Part shown: piece by piece, positions 1 through 9,588 of the stretch | Layout: each line of letters opens with the position of its first letter | Numbering within the stretch: position 1 is the stretch's first letter | Source: Roseovarius amoyensis | Lineage (GTDB): Bacteria; Pseudomonadota; Alphaproteobacteria; Rhodobacterales; Rhodobacteraceae | Direction: 5' to 3' | DNA length: 64,000 nucleotides | Assembly (NCBI RefSeq): GCF_003260265.1 | Contig: NZ_QITQ01000002.1 | Location: 309,553-373,552, forward strand | Translations under genes and position numbers: made by a program | Notes under the pieces: model-generated | What the model was told of the DNA's origin: nothing | The model's database searches: none | What the model saw: the letters and a program-made list of their open reading frames with translations, nothing else

Positions 1-571
1 GGTTTTCCAGCAGAGCGGTGCGGATGGTGAAATCCTCGGCCCCCAGGCGCAGGCAATCGGCCACGGTGCGGGTGGACTGGCCGACCTTGAGGCCCAGATC
101 CCACAGGATATAGAGCGTGGATTCGATCACGCTCTCGGCCCAGGGGGTGGTCTTGTAGGGGGTGAGAAACAGCAGGTCGACGTCTGAAAACGGCGCCATC
201 TCGCCCCGGCCATAGCCGCCCACGGCCAGCACCGAAAGGTGCTCGGCGTCGGTGGGGGTGGGCAGGGGATGCAGCCACCGCACCGCCGCGTCGAGCGCGC
301 AGGTGATCGTGCGGTCGGTCAGCCAGCTGTACGAGCGTATGGTGCTGTCGGCAGCGAACGGGCTGGCCGCGAATGTCTCGGCGATGGCGGCGCGGCCCTG
401 TTTCAGCGCCGGGCCGAGGATGCCGAGGATGCGCTTGCGCGCCTCGGTGGGCGAGGTGGCGATGCCGTCCTCGTCCAGCGCGGCGTCGATTGCGATGCTG
501 ATGGCGGCGGCGTCGAAAATCTCGGCTGCCGGACGGATCAGTTCTGCCGGTGGGGCGACTTCGTCTTTCAT
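1..571 (-). CDS. glnD: PII uridylyltransferase, N-terminal part (runs off left edge)
   Basis: Only the first ~190 residues are present; the gene continues beyond base 1. GlnD adds UMP to, and removes it from, the PII proteins GlnB/GlnK in response to glutamine, so it sits at the top of nitrogen control. Around residues 118-136 the sequence reads GGYGRGEMAPFSDVDLLFL, the glycine-rich nucleotidyltransferase motif with the DxD metal-binding pair. The HD and ACT domains expected downstream lie outside the window. The ATG at 571-569 is the first in frame before the conserved region. It is followed on the same strand by the lipoprotein gene at 595-1779, 23 bp upstream of it, so the two may be co-transcribed. 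Confidence 0.9.
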   Translation of the reverse strand, partial: MKDEVAPPAELIRPAAEIFDAAAISIAIDAALDEDGIATSPTEARKRILGILGPALKQGRAAIAETFAASPFAADSTIRSYSWLTDRTITCALDAAVRWLHPLPTPTDAEHLSVLAVGGYGRGEMAPFSDVDLLFLTPYKTTPWAESVIESTLYILWDLGLKVGQSTRTVADCLRLGAEDFTIRTALLEN

Positions 572-594
572 GTCATGGCCGGTCCATCGCGGGG

Positions 595-1779
595 TCAGAG
601 CCCCGCACCCTCAAAGCTGACCGGCGCAGGGCCAATCACAGTAACCTTGCGGTCCTGGACCGTTGCCACAGCGAGGCTGCGTTCGTTGGTTCCGTCGGGC
701 AGCAGGCGGAAGACGCCGTTCACGCCCTGGAAACCCGCCGGCTGGATCAGGTTCTCGCGGCTCAGCGCATCGCGGGCACCGGTGCTGGCCAGCGCCCCCA
801 CGGCGGCTATGCCGTCATAGGCAAGCCCCGCCAGCGCATGCGGCGCGCTGCCATAGGCGGCCTCGAACCGGGTCTGGAACTGGGCGCTGCGCTGTGGGTC
901 GGGCAGGGCGAACCAGCCGCCCTGAACGCCCGGCAGTTCCAGCGTTTGCGGCGGCGTGTCCCAGCGCGCCAGGCCGATATATTGCGCCTTGTCCTGGCCC
1001 AGCCCGGCCTCTGGCAGAAGCTGGGTGAAGAGCGGCAGCGCCCCGGCGCTGTTGGCGGTGAAGAAGATGGCGTTGGCCTGGTTCTGCTGCGCGGCTTCCT
1101 TGATCCGGGGCACGGCCTCGATCACGGCCTTTTGCGAGAACTCGTAGCTGACGCTGCCGGCGGGAATGGCGGCATAGCGGGTGATTGCCTGCTGGATCGC
1201 CTGCCGGCCAAGGCGTCCGGCCTCGTTGCTGGCATAGACGGTCAGGATGCGGTCGCGGCCCTGGGTGGCGGCAAAGCTGACCAGCCGGTTGGCGGTGCTC
1301 TGGAATGTCTGACCCAGGATGAAGAGGTTGCCGCCGGCGATGGTCGGGTTGTTGGAAAAGGCCAGCACGCTGACCCCGCGCCCGGCAGCGGCCTGGGCGG
1401 CGGCACTGGCCGATTGTGCGTGCAGCGGCCCGATGATGATGCGGGCGCCGTCGTTCACCGCCTGCTGCGCGGCTTCGTGCGCCTTGGCGGCGTTGCCGGC
1501 GGTGGCGTAGACGCGCAGGTCGATCTGTACGCCGGCCAGGTCCGAGGCCGCCAGCTGTGCCGCGTTTTCAAGGTCGCGCGCCAGCCGCTCCTCGTTGGCG
1601 TTGGCCGATCCATGCGGCACCAGCAGCGCCACGGGCACCGGCGACGAAGGGTTGATCGACGGCCCCGACCCGATCACGGGACCACCCTGACAGGCCGAAA
1701 GGGCGAGCGCCGCGATGAGCGCGAGCAGGGCGGAGAACGGCTTGCAGAGCCTGTGAAAAACGGCGAACATGAACGGCAT
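595..1779 (-). CDS. LpoA/YraM-like penicillin-binding protein activator lipoprotein
   Basis: A 394-residue exported lipoprotein. The N-terminus has a charged start, a hydrophobic stretch of about 15 residues and a lipobox LSAC near residues 27-30, so it should be lipidated and anchored to a membrane. The rest is a type I periplasmic-binding-protein fold (ABC-type branched-chain amino-acid receptor family), seen in stretches such as ARIIIGPLHAQSA, LAFSNNP and GLAYDGIAA. In alphaproteobacteria this family is annotated as a penicillin-binding protein activator related to E. coli LpoA; direct activation of PBP1A is not shown here. It is divergent from rsmI, the same pairing seen for yraM/rsmI (yraL) in E. 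coli, which supports the call. An ATG three codons in (1770) is an alternative start. Confidence 0.8.
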   Translation of the reverse strand: MPFMFAVFHRLCKPFSALLALIAALALSACQGGPVIGSGPSINPSSPVPVALLVPHGSANANEERLARDLENAAQLAASDLAGVQIDLRVYATAGNAAKAHEAAQQAVNDGARIIIGPLHAQSASAAAQAAAGRGVSVLAFSNNPTIAGGNLFILGQTFQSTANRLVSFAATQGRDRILTVYASNEAGRLGRQAIQQAITRYAAIPAGSVSYEFSQKAVIEAVPRIKEAAQQNQANAIFFTANSAGALPLFTQLLPEAGLGQDKAQYIGLARWDTPPQTLELPGVQGGWFALPDPQRSAQFQTRFEAAYGSAPHALAGLAYDGIAAVGALASTGARDALSRENLIQPAGFQGVNGVFRLLPDGTNERSLAVATVQDRKVTVIGPAPVSFEGAGL

Positions 1780-1846
1780 GCGCTCCTATATGGCGGCGGG
1801 ACATGGTCCCTTGCGGGTTTGCGTTCGATAATAGACGTCACACGGG

Positions 1847-2728
1847 ATGGGTCCAGTGGTGAATCCGGACAAGACGGCGCTGACTCCGGGGCTTTACCTG
1901 ATTGCGACCCCGATCGGGGCCGCGCGCGACATCACCTTGCGGGCGCTCGACATCCTTGGCGCGGCGGATGTTCTGGCGGCCGAGGACACCCGCAGCCTGC
2001 GGCGGCTGATGGAAATCCATGGCATCGCGCTGGGCGGGCGACCGCTGGTCAGCTATCACGATCACAGCACCGAGGCGGTGCGGCGGCGCCTGCTGGATGC
2101 AATCTCCGAAGGCAAGTCGGTGGTCTATGCCGCCGAGGCCGGTACACCGATGGTGTCCGACCCCGGTTATGACCTCGCGCGCGCGGTCGTGGCCGAGGGG
2201 CATGCGCTGATCTCGGCCCCCGGCCCGTCGGCGTCGGTGACGGCGCTGACGCTGTCGGGCCTGCCGGCCGACCGGTTCCTGTTTGCGGGGTTCCTGCCGC
2301 AGGCGGCGGGCCGCCGAAAGACGGCGCTGGCGGAACTGGCGGCGGTGCCGGCGACGCTGATCCTTTACGAATCACCCCATCGGGTGGCGGCGATGCTGCG
2401 CCAGGCCGCAAAGGTGCTGGGCAGCGGGCGCAAGGCGGTGCTGTGCCGCGAGATGACCAAGAAGTTCGAAGAGGTTCTGCGCGGCAGCCTGCAGGAACTG
2501 GCCGACATGGCGTCTGAGCGCACGTTCAAGGGCGAGATCGTCGTGCTGATCGGGGCGGGCGAAGGCGATTCGGAAAACGTTAAGGAAATTGATCTAGACC
2601 GGGAACTGACGGAGGCGCTGCAAACGCAGTCGGTGCGCGATGCGGCGGATGCGGTGTCGACACGGCTGGGGCTGAAGCGGCGTGAGGTATACCAGCGCGC
2701 GCTGGTGCTGGCGAAAGGAATGGAATGA
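1847..2728 (+). CDS. rsmI: 16S rRNA (cytidine1402-2'-O)-methyltransferase
   Basis: A 293-residue tetrapyrrole-methylase-fold enzyme that 2'-O-methylates C1402 in the P site of 16S rRNA using SAM. Family landmarks are visible in order: LYLIATPIGAARDITLRAL near the start, AAEDTRSLRRL (~residue 45), the SYHDHS motif (~70), AGTPMVSDPGYDLARA (~100), GPSASVTALTLSGLP (~130) and FLPQAAGRRK (~150). Length is normal for RsmI. It overlaps yraN by 4 bp (ATGA), so the two are translationally coupled. The ATG at 1847 or a GTG at 1859 could start it; the GTG is closer to the usual N-terminus. Confidence 0.95.
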   Translation: MGPVVNPDKTALTPGLYLIATPIGAARDITLRALDILGAADVLAAEDTRSLRRLMEIHGIALGGRPLVSYHDHSTEAVRRRLLDAISEGKSVVYAAEAGTPMVSDPGYDLARAVVAEGHALISAPGPSASVTALTLSGLPADRFLFAGFLPQAAGRRKTALAELAAVPATLILYESPHRVAAMLRQAAKVLGSGRKAVLCREMTKKFEEVLRGSLQELADMASERTFKGEIVVLIGAGEGDSENVKEIDLDRELTEALQTQSVRDAADAVSTRLGLKRREVYQRALVLAKGME

Positions 2729-3144
2729 CAAAGCACTTCCGACCCGAACCGACTGCCGCGCTGGCGGTCCCCGCGGCGAACCTGCGCCGGCGGGGGCGGC
2801 GCGCCTATCTGTCGGGGCTGAGTGCCGAACGTTCGGTGGCTAGGGAATACGACCATCGCGGTGCCGATCTGCTGGCAACGCGCTGGCGCGGGCAGGCGGG
2901 TGAGATCGACCTGATTTTCCTGCACCGCGGGGTTTACGTCTTTTGCGAGGTCAAGAAGGCGCGCAGCTTTGACGAGGCCGCTGAACGGCTGCGCCCTGCG
3001 CAGGCGCTTCGCATTCATGCCGCCGCGTCGGAATACCTTGGCCAGACGCCTGATGGCCAGTTGTCCGAGGTGCGGTTCGATCTGGCGCTTGTCGACGATG
3101 CCGGGCGGATCGAGATCCGCGAGGGGGCGTTCAGCCATTTCTGA
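2725..3144 (+). CDS. YraN family (UPF0102) predicted endonuclease-fold protein
   Basis: A 139-residue member of the YraN/UPF0102 family, which has a restriction-endonuclease-like fold. Characteristic elements are AERSVAREY (~50), LLATRWRGQAGEIDLIF (~60-77) and VYVFCEVKKARS (~83-94), giving the E...D...ExK pattern of PD-(D/E)XK nucleases. Cellular substrate and activity are not established for the family. It overlaps the rsmI stop by 4 bp and is followed 61 bp later by gshB; rsmI-yraN-gshB is a common alphaproteobacterial order. Confidence 0.85.
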   Translation: MTKHFRPEPTAALAVPAANLRRRGRRAYLSGLSAERSVAREYDHRGADLLATRWRGQAGEIDLIFLHRGVYVFCEVKKARSFDEAAERLRPAQALRIHAAASEYLGQTPDGQLSEVRFDLALVDDAGRIEIREGAFSHF

Positions 3145-3205
3145 ATTGCGCCCCCGGATCGGTTGGCGCATTTAGAGCGCAGACGCAATCGCCCGGGGAC
3201 AGACC

Positions 3206-4141
3206 ATGAAGATAGCCTTTCAGATGGATCCGATCGGCGCGGTGGATATCGCCGCCGACAGCACCTTTCGGCTGGCCGAGGAAGCGCAGGCGCGCGGGCA
3301 CGAGCTGTTCTATTATACGCCCGAGCTGTTGAGCTATAACCAGGGCCGGATCGAGGCGCGTGCGTCTTCGCTGGAGGTGCGCCGCGTGCAGGGCGACCAT
3401 TTCAGCCTTGGCGAAGAAACGGTACGCGATCTGTCTGAAATGGACGTGATCTGGCTGCGCCAGGACCCGCCCTTTGATATGTTCTACATCACCACCACGC
3501 ATCTGTTGCAGCGGCTTTCGCCGGGCACGCTGGTGGTGAACGACCCGTTCTGGGTGCGCAATTTTCCCGAAAAGCTGTTGGTACTCGATTACCCGGACCT
3601 GACGCCGCCGACCGCGATTGCCCGCGATCTGGACACCATCCGCGCCTTTCGTGCCGAACATGGCGACATCATCCTCAAGCCGCTCTATGGCAATGGTGGG
3701 GCCGGAGTGTTCCACCTGCCGCAGAGCGACCGCAACCTTTCGGCGCTGCACGAGATGTTCACCAGCTTTTCGCGCGAACCGCTGATCGTGCAGAAATTCC
3801 TGCCCCAGATCGTGAAGGGCGACAAACGCGTGATCCTGGTCGATGGCGAACCCGTGGGCGCGATCAACCGTGTTCCCGGCAAGGGCGAGACGCGCTCGAA
3901 CATGCATGTGGGTGGGCGGCCGGAAAAGGTGGAACTGACCGAACGCGACCGTGAAATCTGCGCCCGGATCGGACCGTTGCTGCGGGATAAAGGGCAGGTC
4001 TTTGTCGGCATCGACGTGATCGGCGATTACCTGACCGAAATCAACGTAACCTCGCCCACCGGCATCCAGGAGTTGGAGCGTTTCGACGGGGTCAACGTGG
4101 CCGCCCGGATATGGGAGGCGATTGAGGCGCGGCGCGGGTGA
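3206..4141 (+). CDS. gshB: glutathione synthetase
   Basis: A 311-residue ATP-grasp enzyme joining gamma-glutamylcysteine and glycine to give glutathione in the cytoplasm. The N-terminus ([13 protein letters not shown]) and the central [13 protein letters not shown] are typical of prokaryotic GshB. ATP-grasp elements follow: [16 protein letters not shown] (~150), [15 protein letters not shown] (~205) and the C-terminal [19 protein letters not shown], which contributes metal ligands. Length matches the family. The next gene starts inside its stop codon region (4138), indicating an operon with the esterase. Confidence 0.96.
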   Translation: MKIAFQMDPIGAVDIAADSTFRLAEEAQARGHELFYYTPELLSYNQGRIEARASSLEVRRVQGDHFSLGEETVRDLSEMDVIWLRQDPPFDMFYITTTHLLQRLSPGTLVVNDPFWVRNFPEKLLVLDYPDLTPPTAIARDLDTIRAFRAEHGDIILKPLYGNGGAGVFHLPQSDRNLSALHEMFTSFSREPLIVQKFLPQIVKGDKRVILVDGEPVGAINRVPGKGETRSNMHVGGRPEKVELTERDREICARIGPLLRDKGQVFVGIDVIGDYLTEINVTSPTGIQELERFDGVNVAARIWEAIEARRG

Positions 4142-5049
4142 GCCTGCGGCGCCGCCTTCTAAACGCCTGGCTGCGGCTGACCGAAAAGCGCGCCCTCGCG
4201 CGCGCCGCCACCCCGCAGGAGCTGCGCCGCCCGTTCGAGACCAAGGCGCGGCTGTTTTTTCGGGCACCGGGCGGAACAGTTTATGACCGGGGCGATGTGG
4301 CCGGTGTTCCGGTGCAATGGGTCACGGCGCGCGGGGTGTCGCAGGCCGATGCGCCGCTATTGCTGTATTTTCACGGTGGCGGTTATGTGTTCGGCTCATC
4401 CGACACGCACCGGGCGATGCTGGGCCGCCTGTCGCATCTGGCGAAATTGCCGGCCTGCCTGCCAGACTACCGGCTGGCGCCGGAGCACCGCTTTCCGGCG
4501 GCGGTAGAAGATGCGCTGGCTGTTTACGCCGCCCTTGTCGGGCGTCCGGGGGGCGTGATCCTTAGCGGTGACAGCGCCGGTGGTGGGCTGGTGCTGGCGG
4601 TTCTGGGCGAGGTTCTGCGCCAGGGGCTGACGCCGCCGAGGGGTTTGTTTGCCCTCTCGCCGCTCACCGACATGACGTTTTCGGGCGACAGCTTTAGCAA
4701 GAATGTCCAGGCCGACCCGGTGCTGCCGGCCTCGCGGGCGCATGAGACAGCCGAGGTGTACCTGCAGGGGGCGGCGTCGGATGATCCGCGCGCCTCGCCC
4801 CTGTTCGCCGATTTCACAGGTGCGCCGCCGGTCTGGCTGGCAGTGAGTGATACCGAGATATTGCTCGACGACACCCGGCGGATGGCGACACGTCTGCGCG
4901 AACAGGGCGTGGCGGTGACCGAGTGCGTGGCGCACGGCCTGCCCCATGTCTGGCCCTATTTCCAGGGCTGGCTGCCCGAGGCGATGGTGACGCTTCGGCA
5001 GTTGAGCGATTGGATCACTGCGTTGCCGCCGCGCTCAGCCGATAGCTGA
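4138..5049 (+). CDS. alpha/beta hydrolase, hormone-sensitive-lipase family
   Basis: A 303-residue esterase-like protein. The HSL-family oxyanion motif HGGGYVFG is at residues ~77-84, the nucleophile elbow GDSAGGG at ~142-148, the acid residue in the [10 protein letters not shown] segment and the histidine in [10 protein letters not shown] near the C-terminus, so the Ser-Asp-His triad is complete. It starts with GTG inside the last codon of gshB (4-bp overlap), so it is translationally coupled. The natural substrate is unknown; short-chain acyl esters are typical for the family. Its 3' end overlaps the convergent YifB gene by 35 bp. Confidence 0.88.
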   Translation: MSLRRRLLNAWLRLTEKRALARAATPQELRRPFETKARLFFRAPGGTVYDRGDVAGVPVQWVTARGVSQADAPLLLYFHGGGYVFGSSDTHRAMLGRLSHLAKLPACLPDYRLAPEHRFPAAVEDALAVYAALVGRPGGVILSGDSAGGGLVLAVLGEVLRQGLTPPRGLFALSPLTDMTFSGDSFSKNVQADPVLPASRAHETAEVYLQGAASDDPRASPLFADFTGAPPVWLAVSDTEILLDDTRRMATRLREQGVAVTECVAHGLPHVWPYFQGWLPEAMVTLRQLSDWITALPPRSADS

Positions 5050-6529
5050 CCGCCTCGGCCACGTGCGGCTGGCGCACGGTTTCGGACCCGTCCAGATCGG
5101 CGATGGTGCGCGCCACCCGCAGCACCCGGTGATAGCCACGCGCGGTCAGGCCGAAACGGTCGGCCACGCGGGTGAGCAGGGCGCGCCCCTCGGCATCGGG
5201 GGTGGCGATCTCGGTCAGCGCCTCGCCCTCGGCATCGGCATTCAGGTACATGCCGGGCCGGTCGTGAAAGCGTGTTTCCTGCAGCGCGCGGGCCGCCACG
5301 ACGCGGGCGGAGATATCCGCCGACCCCTCGCCAGAGGCGGGCAGGTCGAGGTCGGTATAGGCCACCGGCGGCACCTCGAGCCGCAGATCGAAGCGGTCCA
5401 TCAACGGGCCGGATATACGCCCCATGTATTCGGCGCCGCAGGCTGGGGCGCGGTTGCAGGCGCGGGCCGGGTCGGCCAGGTGCCCGCATCGGCAGGGGTT
5501 GGCGGCGGCCATCAGCAGAAAGCGGCAGGGATAGGTCACATGCGCGTTGGCGCGGGCGACCACCACCTCGCCCGTCTCGACCGGCTGTCGCAGGGTTTCC
5601 AGTACCGCACGGCTGAATTCGGGGAATTCGTCCATGAATAGGACGCCGTTATGGGCAAGGCTGATCTCGCCCGGGGCGGCGCGCCGGCCGCCGCCGACAA
5701 TGGCCGCCATCGAGGCCGTGTGATGGGGTGCGCGAAAGGGGCGGGTGCGGCTGATGCCACCCTCCTGTATCAGGCCGGCCAGCGAATGGATCATCGAGGT
5801 TTCCAGCGCCTCGCGCGGCGACAGCGGCGGTAGGATGCCGGGCAGACGCGCGGCGAGCATGGACTTGCCCGACCCCGGCGGGCCGACCATGATCAGGTGG
5901 TGGCGACCGGCGGCGGCGATTTCCAGCGCGCGTTTGGCGCGTTCCTGTCCCCTGACGTCGACAAGGTCGCGCGCGGCGGTGTCTTCGCTCACCTCGCCCG
6001 GCTCGGCCGGGGGCAGGGGGGACTGGCCGGTATAGTGGCGCACCACGTCGGCAAGGCTGGCCGCGCCGATCACCTGCGCCGCGCCGGCCCAGGCGGCCTC
6101 GGCGCCCGATCCCTTGGGGCAAAGCAGCGTGCGCTGGGCCTCGGCCGCGCTCATCGCCGCGGGCAACGCACCGATCACCGGCAAGAGCGCCCCATCGAGC
6201 GACAGCTCGCCCAATGAGCAGGTGCTTTCGACGGCATCGGCGGGGATGATTTCCAGCGCGGCCAGCAGCGCCAGCGCGATCGGCAGGTCGTAATGGCTGC
6301 CTTCCTTGGGCAGGTCGGCGGGCGAGAGGTTGATGGTGATGCGCTTGGACGGCAGGGCGATGGCCATCGACCCGAGCGCGCTGCGCACCCGTTCGCGCGC
6401 CTCGCTCACCGCCTTGTCGGGCAGGCCGACGAGCGAGATACCGGGCAGCCCGGCGGTGATGGCGCATTGCACCTCGACCGGGCGGGCCTCGACCCCCTCG
6501 AACGCGACCGTATAGGCGCGTGCGACCAT
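5015..6529 (-). CDS. YifB/ComM family Mg-chelatase-like AAA+ ATPase
   Basis: A 504-residue protein of the YifB/ComM family. The N-terminal ~170 residues form a Lon-protease-like S5 fold domain (AFEGVEARPVEVQ, LPGISLVGLPDKAVSEARERV), followed by a magnesium-chelatase ChlI-type AAA+ module with Walker A GPPGSGKSM (~216), Walker B LFMDEFPEF and sensor region. A C-terminal DUF4010/ChlI-C type helical domain ends the protein. In naturally competent bacteria ComM is a hexameric helicase promoting branch migration in recombination. In other species the role is less clear. It converges on the esterase gene with a 35-bp overlap. Confidence 0.9.
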   Translation of the reverse strand: MVARAYTVAFEGVEARPVEVQCAITAGLPGISLVGLPDKAVSEARERVRSALGSMAIALPSKRITINLSPADLPKEGSHYDLPIALALLAALEIIPADAVESTCSLGELSLDGALLPVIGALPAAMSAAEAQRTLLCPKGSGAEAAWAGAAQVIGAASLADVVRHYTGQSPLPPAEPGEVSEDTAARDLVDVRGQERAKRALEIAAAGRHHLIMVGPPGSGKSMLAARLPGILPPLSPREALETSMIHSLAGLIQEGGISRTRPFRAPHHTASMAAIVGGGRRAAPGEISLAHNGVLFMDEFPEFSRAVLETLRQPVETGEVVVARANAHVTYPCRFLLMAAANPCRCGHLADPARACNRAPACGAEYMGRISGPLMDRFDLRLEVPPVAYTDLDLPASGEGSADISARVVAARALQETRFHDRPGMYLNADAEGEALTEIATPDAEGRALLTRVADRFGLTARGYHRVLRVARTIADLDGSETVRQPHVAEAVSYRLSAAATQ

Positions 6530-6601
6530 GACCGCCTCCGTCGGTTGTCACTAATGGTTAACCGATAGCGCGGAGATGGTTGAGGAAGGGTTAACAGCGC
6601 C

Positions 6602-7057
6602 TCAAAGCCGGCCGAATACATCCCTGATGATCGCGCCCAGCCCCTGGGCATCGGCTGCGTCAAAAGCCGCGGCGCGGTTGCTGTCGATGTCCAGCACGCC
6701 CAGCAACTGCCCCTGGCTGTCACGCACCGGCAGCACGATCTCGGACCGGGTCGAGGACGAACAGGCGATGTGCCCGTCAAAGGTATCGACGTCATCGACG
6801 ATCTGAACCTCGCCGGTGCGCGCCGCCGCGCCGCATACGCCGCGCGAAAACGGGATGACGAGGCAGCCATGCCCGCCCTGGTAAGGCCCGATCTTCAGCA
6901 TCTCGGGGCTGGTGACGCGGTAGAACCCGGTCCAGTCAAAGCGGTCGTCGGCATGATGCATCTCGCAAGCCACGGTCGCCATCAGCGCGATCGCGTCGGT
7001 TTCGCCCTCGGTCAGGGCAGCGATGGTTTTCGCGGTGGCGGCGTAGTCGATCCTCAT
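6602..7057 (-). CDS. msrC: free methionine-(R)-sulfoxide reductase, GAF domain
   Basis: A 151-residue single-GAF-domain protein. fRMsr reduces free methionine-R-sulfoxide in the cytoplasm. The diagnostic segments are DRFDWTGFYRV, GHGCLVIPFSRGVCGAAARTG and DVDTFDGHIACSSSTRSEIV, and all three redox cysteines expected for the family (two in the GC...GVCG block, one in HIAC) are present. The ATG at 7057-7055 gives the normal family N-terminus (RIDYAATAKTIAALTEGETD); a longer open frame upstream to 7258 has no family similarity. It is divergent from leuC. Confidence 0.9.
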   Translation of the reverse strand: MRIDYAATAKTIAALTEGETDAIALMATVACEMHHADDRFDWTGFYRVTSPEMLKIGPYQGGHGCLVIPFSRGVCGAAARTGEVQIVDDVDTFDGHIACSSSTRSEIVLPVRDSQGQLLGVLDIDSNRAAAFDAADAQGLGAIIRDVFGRL

Positions 7058-7160
7058 GGCGCGGATATGCCACGCGGGTCGCCCCCGCACCAGCCCCTGC
7101 CGCGCCGCAGCAGGGTGCCTGCCACTTGCGGCAGAGCCCGATGCAATATATCTGAAAGCC

Positions 7161-7247
7161 ATGACACGTGTTTTCGACATGGATGACCGCGCGCGCCTGC
7201 CATGGCGCTTTTTCGGCGCGACGCTGACGGTGATGTCGCGCCTATGA
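7161..7247 (+). CDS. possible 28-codon ORF upstream of leuC
   Basis: A short open frame (MTRVFDMDDRARLPWRFF..., 28 residues) ending 56 bp before leuC. It has three leucine codons that are not clustered, so it does not look like a classical leucine attenuator leader peptide, and no obvious terminator/antiterminator pair was seen after it. It might be a small real protein or chance. Nothing functional can be said from the sequence. Confidence 0.25.
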   Translation: MTRVFDMDDRARLPWRFFGATLTVMSRL

Positions 7248-7303
7248 GCGCGCGCCAAGCCCTGTCACACCCAAACCCCATCTGACAAACCGGAGAATTC
7301 CGC

Positions 7304-8707
7304 ATGTCCCCCAAGACGCTTTATGACAAGATATGGGACGCCCATCTGGTGCACGAGGCCGAGGACGGCACCTGCCTGCTTTATATCGACCGCCATCTCG
7401 TGCACGAGGTCACCAGCCCGCAGGCCTTTGAAGGGCTGCGCATGGCCGGGCGCGACCTGCGCGCACCTGACAAGACCATCGCCGTGCCCGACCACAACGT
7501 GCCCACCACGGCCGACCGGGTCAACGGTATCGAGAACGAGGAAAGCCGCATCCAGGTCGAGGCGCTGGACCGCAACGCGCGCGAATTCGGCATCCATTAT
7601 TATCCTGTCGACGATATCCGCCAGGGCATCGTGCATATCGTCGGTCCCGAACAGGGCTGGACGCTGCCGGGGATGACGGTGGTCTGCGGCGACAGCCACA
7701 CCGCCACGCATGGCGCGTTTGGCGCGCTGGCCCACGGCATCGGCACCAGCGAGGTCGAGCATGTGCTGGCCACCCAGACGCTGATCCAGTCCAAGTCAAA
7801 GAACATGAAGGTCGAGATCACCGGCAAGCTGCGGCCGGGCGTGACAGCCAAGGACATCACCCTGACGGTGATCGGGCGCACCGGCACCGCCGGCGGCACC
7901 GGCCATGTCATCGAATATTGCGGCGAGGCGATCCGCGATCTGTCGATGGAAGGCCGCATGACCGTCTGCAACATGGCGATCGAGGGTGGTGCGCGCGCCG
8001 GGCTGATCGCGCCGGACGAAAAGACCTTTGAATACATCAAGGGCCGCCCCCACGCGCCCAAGGGCGCCGAGTGGGAGGTCGCGCTGGCCTGGTGGAAGAC
8101 GCTGTTTTCCGACAAGGACGCGCATTGGGACAAGGTCATCACCATCCGCGGCGAGGACATCGCGCCGGTGGTCACCTGGGGCACCTCGCCCGAGGATGTG
8201 CTGCCGATCACCGACCGCGTGCCCGCGCCGGAGGATTTCGACGGAGGCAAGGTCGAGGCAGTGCGCCGGTCGCTGGAATATATGGAGCTTGCCCCCGGCA
8301 CGCCGCTGTCGGAGATCGAGATCGACACCGTGTTCATCGGGTCGTGCACCAATGGCCGGATCGAGGATTTGCGCGCCGCCGCCGAGATACTGCGCGGCAA
8401 GAAGATCAAGGAAGGGCTGCGTGCCATGGTCGTGCCCGGGTCCGGCCTTGTGCGCGCCCAAGCCGAGGAAGAGGGGCTGGCAGACGTCTTTATCGAGGCC
8501 GGCTTTGAATGGCGGCTTGCGGGTTGTTCGATGTGCCTGGCGATGAACCCCGACCAGCTGAGCCCCGGCGAACGCTGCGCCGCCACCTCGAACCGGAATT
8601 TCGAGGGTCGGCAGGGGCGCGGCGGACGCACCCACCTGATGAGCCCGGCAATGGCCGCCGCCGCGGCGGTGACCGGCCACCTGACCGATGTGCGGGAGAT
8701 GATGTAA
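7304..8707 (+). CDS. leuC: 3-isopropylmalate dehydratase large subunit
   Basis: A 467-residue aconitase-superfamily subunit which, with LeuD, isomerises 2-isopropylmalate to 3-isopropylmalate in leucine synthesis. The [4Fe-4S] cysteine motifs are visible as FIGSCTNGR (~residue 347) and [10 protein letters not shown] (~407-416), and [14 protein letters not shown] is the conserved active-site block (~130). A good ribosome-binding site (CGGAGA) precedes the ATG. The stop codon shares one base with the leuD start (TAATG), so the two subunits are coupled. Confidence 0.98.
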   Translation: MSPKTLYDKIWDAHLVHEAEDGTCLLYIDRHLVHEVTSPQAFEGLRMAGRDLRAPDKTIAVPDHNVPTTADRVNGIENEESRIQVEALDRNAREFGIHYYPVDDIRQGIVHIVGPEQGWTLPGMTVVCGDSHTATHGAFGALAHGIGTSEVEHVLATQTLIQSKSKNMKVEITGKLRPGVTAKDITLTVIGRTGTAGGTGHVIEYCGEAIRDLSMEGRMTVCNMAIEGGARAGLIAPDEKTFEYIKGRPHAPKGAEWEVALAWWKTLFSDKDAHWDKVITIRGEDIAPVVTWGTSPEDVLPITDRVPAPEDFDGGKVEAVRRSLEYMELAPGTPLSEIEIDTVFIGSCTNGRIEDLRAAAEILRGKKIKEGLRAMVVPGSGLVRAQAEEEGLADVFIEAGFEWRLAGCSMCLAMNPDQLSPGERCAATSNRNFEGRQGRGGRTHLMSPAMAAAAAVTGHLTDVREMM

Positions 8708-9312
8708 TGGAAAAGTTCGAGAAACTCACCGGCATCGCCGCGCCCTTGCCGCAGATCAATGTCGATACCGACATGATCATCCCCAAGCAGTTCCTGAAGA
8801 CGATCAAGCGTTCGGGGCTGGGCGTGAACCTGTTCGACGAGATGCGCTATGACGACGACGGCAACGAAATCCCCGACTTTGTGCTGAACAAGCCGCAGTA
8901 CCGCGAGGCGCAGATCCTGGTCGCGGGCGAAAATTTCGGCTGTGGTTCCTCGCGCGAACACGCGCCCTGGGCGATCGCCGATTTCGGCATCCGCTGCATC
9001 ATCGCGCCCAGCTATGCCGACATCTTTTACAACAACTGCTTCAAGAACGGCATCCTGCCCATCGCGCTGCCGCAAGAGCAGGTGGACGTGCTGATGAAGG
9101 ATGCCGAAAAGGGGGCGAATGCGCGTGTCACCGTCGACCTGGAGGCGCAGACCGTGACAACCTCGGACGGTGAAAGCTTTGCCTTCGAGGTCGATGCGTT
9201 CAAGAAGCACTGCCTGCTGGAAGGGCTCGACGATATCGGCCTGACCATGGCCAGGGCCGACGCCATTTCGGCGTTCGAGGCAAAGGCATCTACTGAACGC
9301 CCTTGGGTTTGA
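8707..9312 (+). CDS. leuD: 3-isopropylmalate dehydratase small subunit
   Basis: A 201-residue swivel-domain partner of LeuC. The conserved motifs [13 protein letters not shown] near the N-terminus and [16 protein letters not shown] (~residues 77-92) are the substrate-binding loops of the small subunit. Its ATG overlaps the leuC stop by one base. A strong hairpin followed by a T-rich tract (9348-9379) closes the leuCD unit. leuB lies 2.4 kb further downstream, separated by two unrelated genes. Confidence 0.98.
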   Translation: MEKFEKLTGIAAPLPQINVDTDMIIPKQFLKTIKRSGLGVNLFDEMRYDDDGNEIPDFVLNKPQYREAQILVAGENFGCGSSREHAPWAIADFGIRCIIAPSYADIFYNNCFKNGILPIALPQEQVDVLMKDAEKGANARVTVDLEAQTVTTSDGESFAFEVDAFKKHCLLEGLDDIGLTMARADAISAFEAKASTERPWV

Positions 9313-9347
9313 CAGACGGGCAGACGCCACAATTCAGCCGTAATTGT

Positions 9348-9379
9348 GCCCGCCGGTGGTATTCGGCGGGCGTTCTTTC
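9348..9379 (+). terminator. Rho-independent-type terminator after leuD
   Basis: An 8-bp perfect GC stem (GCCCGCCG / CGGCGGGC at 9348-9355 and 9364-9371) with an 8-base loop, followed by GTTCTTTC. It lies 36 bp after the leuD stop. The T tract is interrupted, so efficiency is uncertain. Confidence 0.65.
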
Positions 9380-9443
9380 GCGCGAAAGGTTAACGCCAAT
9401 CCTGCCAGGGGGGGGCGTTTTTATCGTGTCTGTGCCCGCTAAA

Positions 9444-9459
9444 CCACAATATATTGTGG
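9444..9459. promoter_or_regulatory. 16-bp perfect palindrome resembling an NrdR box
   Basis: CCACAATATATTGTGG is a perfect 16-bp palindrome matching 14 of 16 positions of the published NrdR-box consensus (acaCwAtATaTwGtgt). A second CCACAA at 9464-9469 and an inverted TTGTGG at 9481-9486 follow, giving extra half-sites downstream. It is 130 bp upstream of the ATG at 9589. NrdR normally represses ribonucleotide reductase genes, none of which is nearby, so the true regulator and target are unknown. Confidence 0.45.
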
Positions 9460-9588
9460 GTAACCACAACATTGCCTAATTTGTGGCACCTTATTGATGC
9501 AATCCCGCACCAGTTGGATCATCAATCGGCCCCAAATATTGGCTGATCTGCAGGTGTGCTTGAGCCCGTCCTCGAAAAGGGGCAAAAA

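Noticed and set aside
550..2172. Plus-strand open frame of 540 codons over the LpoA-like and rsmI genes
   Set aside because: Antisense to one real gene and out of frame with another; composition of a shadow frame.
7060..7303. Leucine attenuator or riboswitch before leuC
   Set aside because: The short ORF has only three scattered Leu codons and no convincing terminator/antiterminator pair was found.
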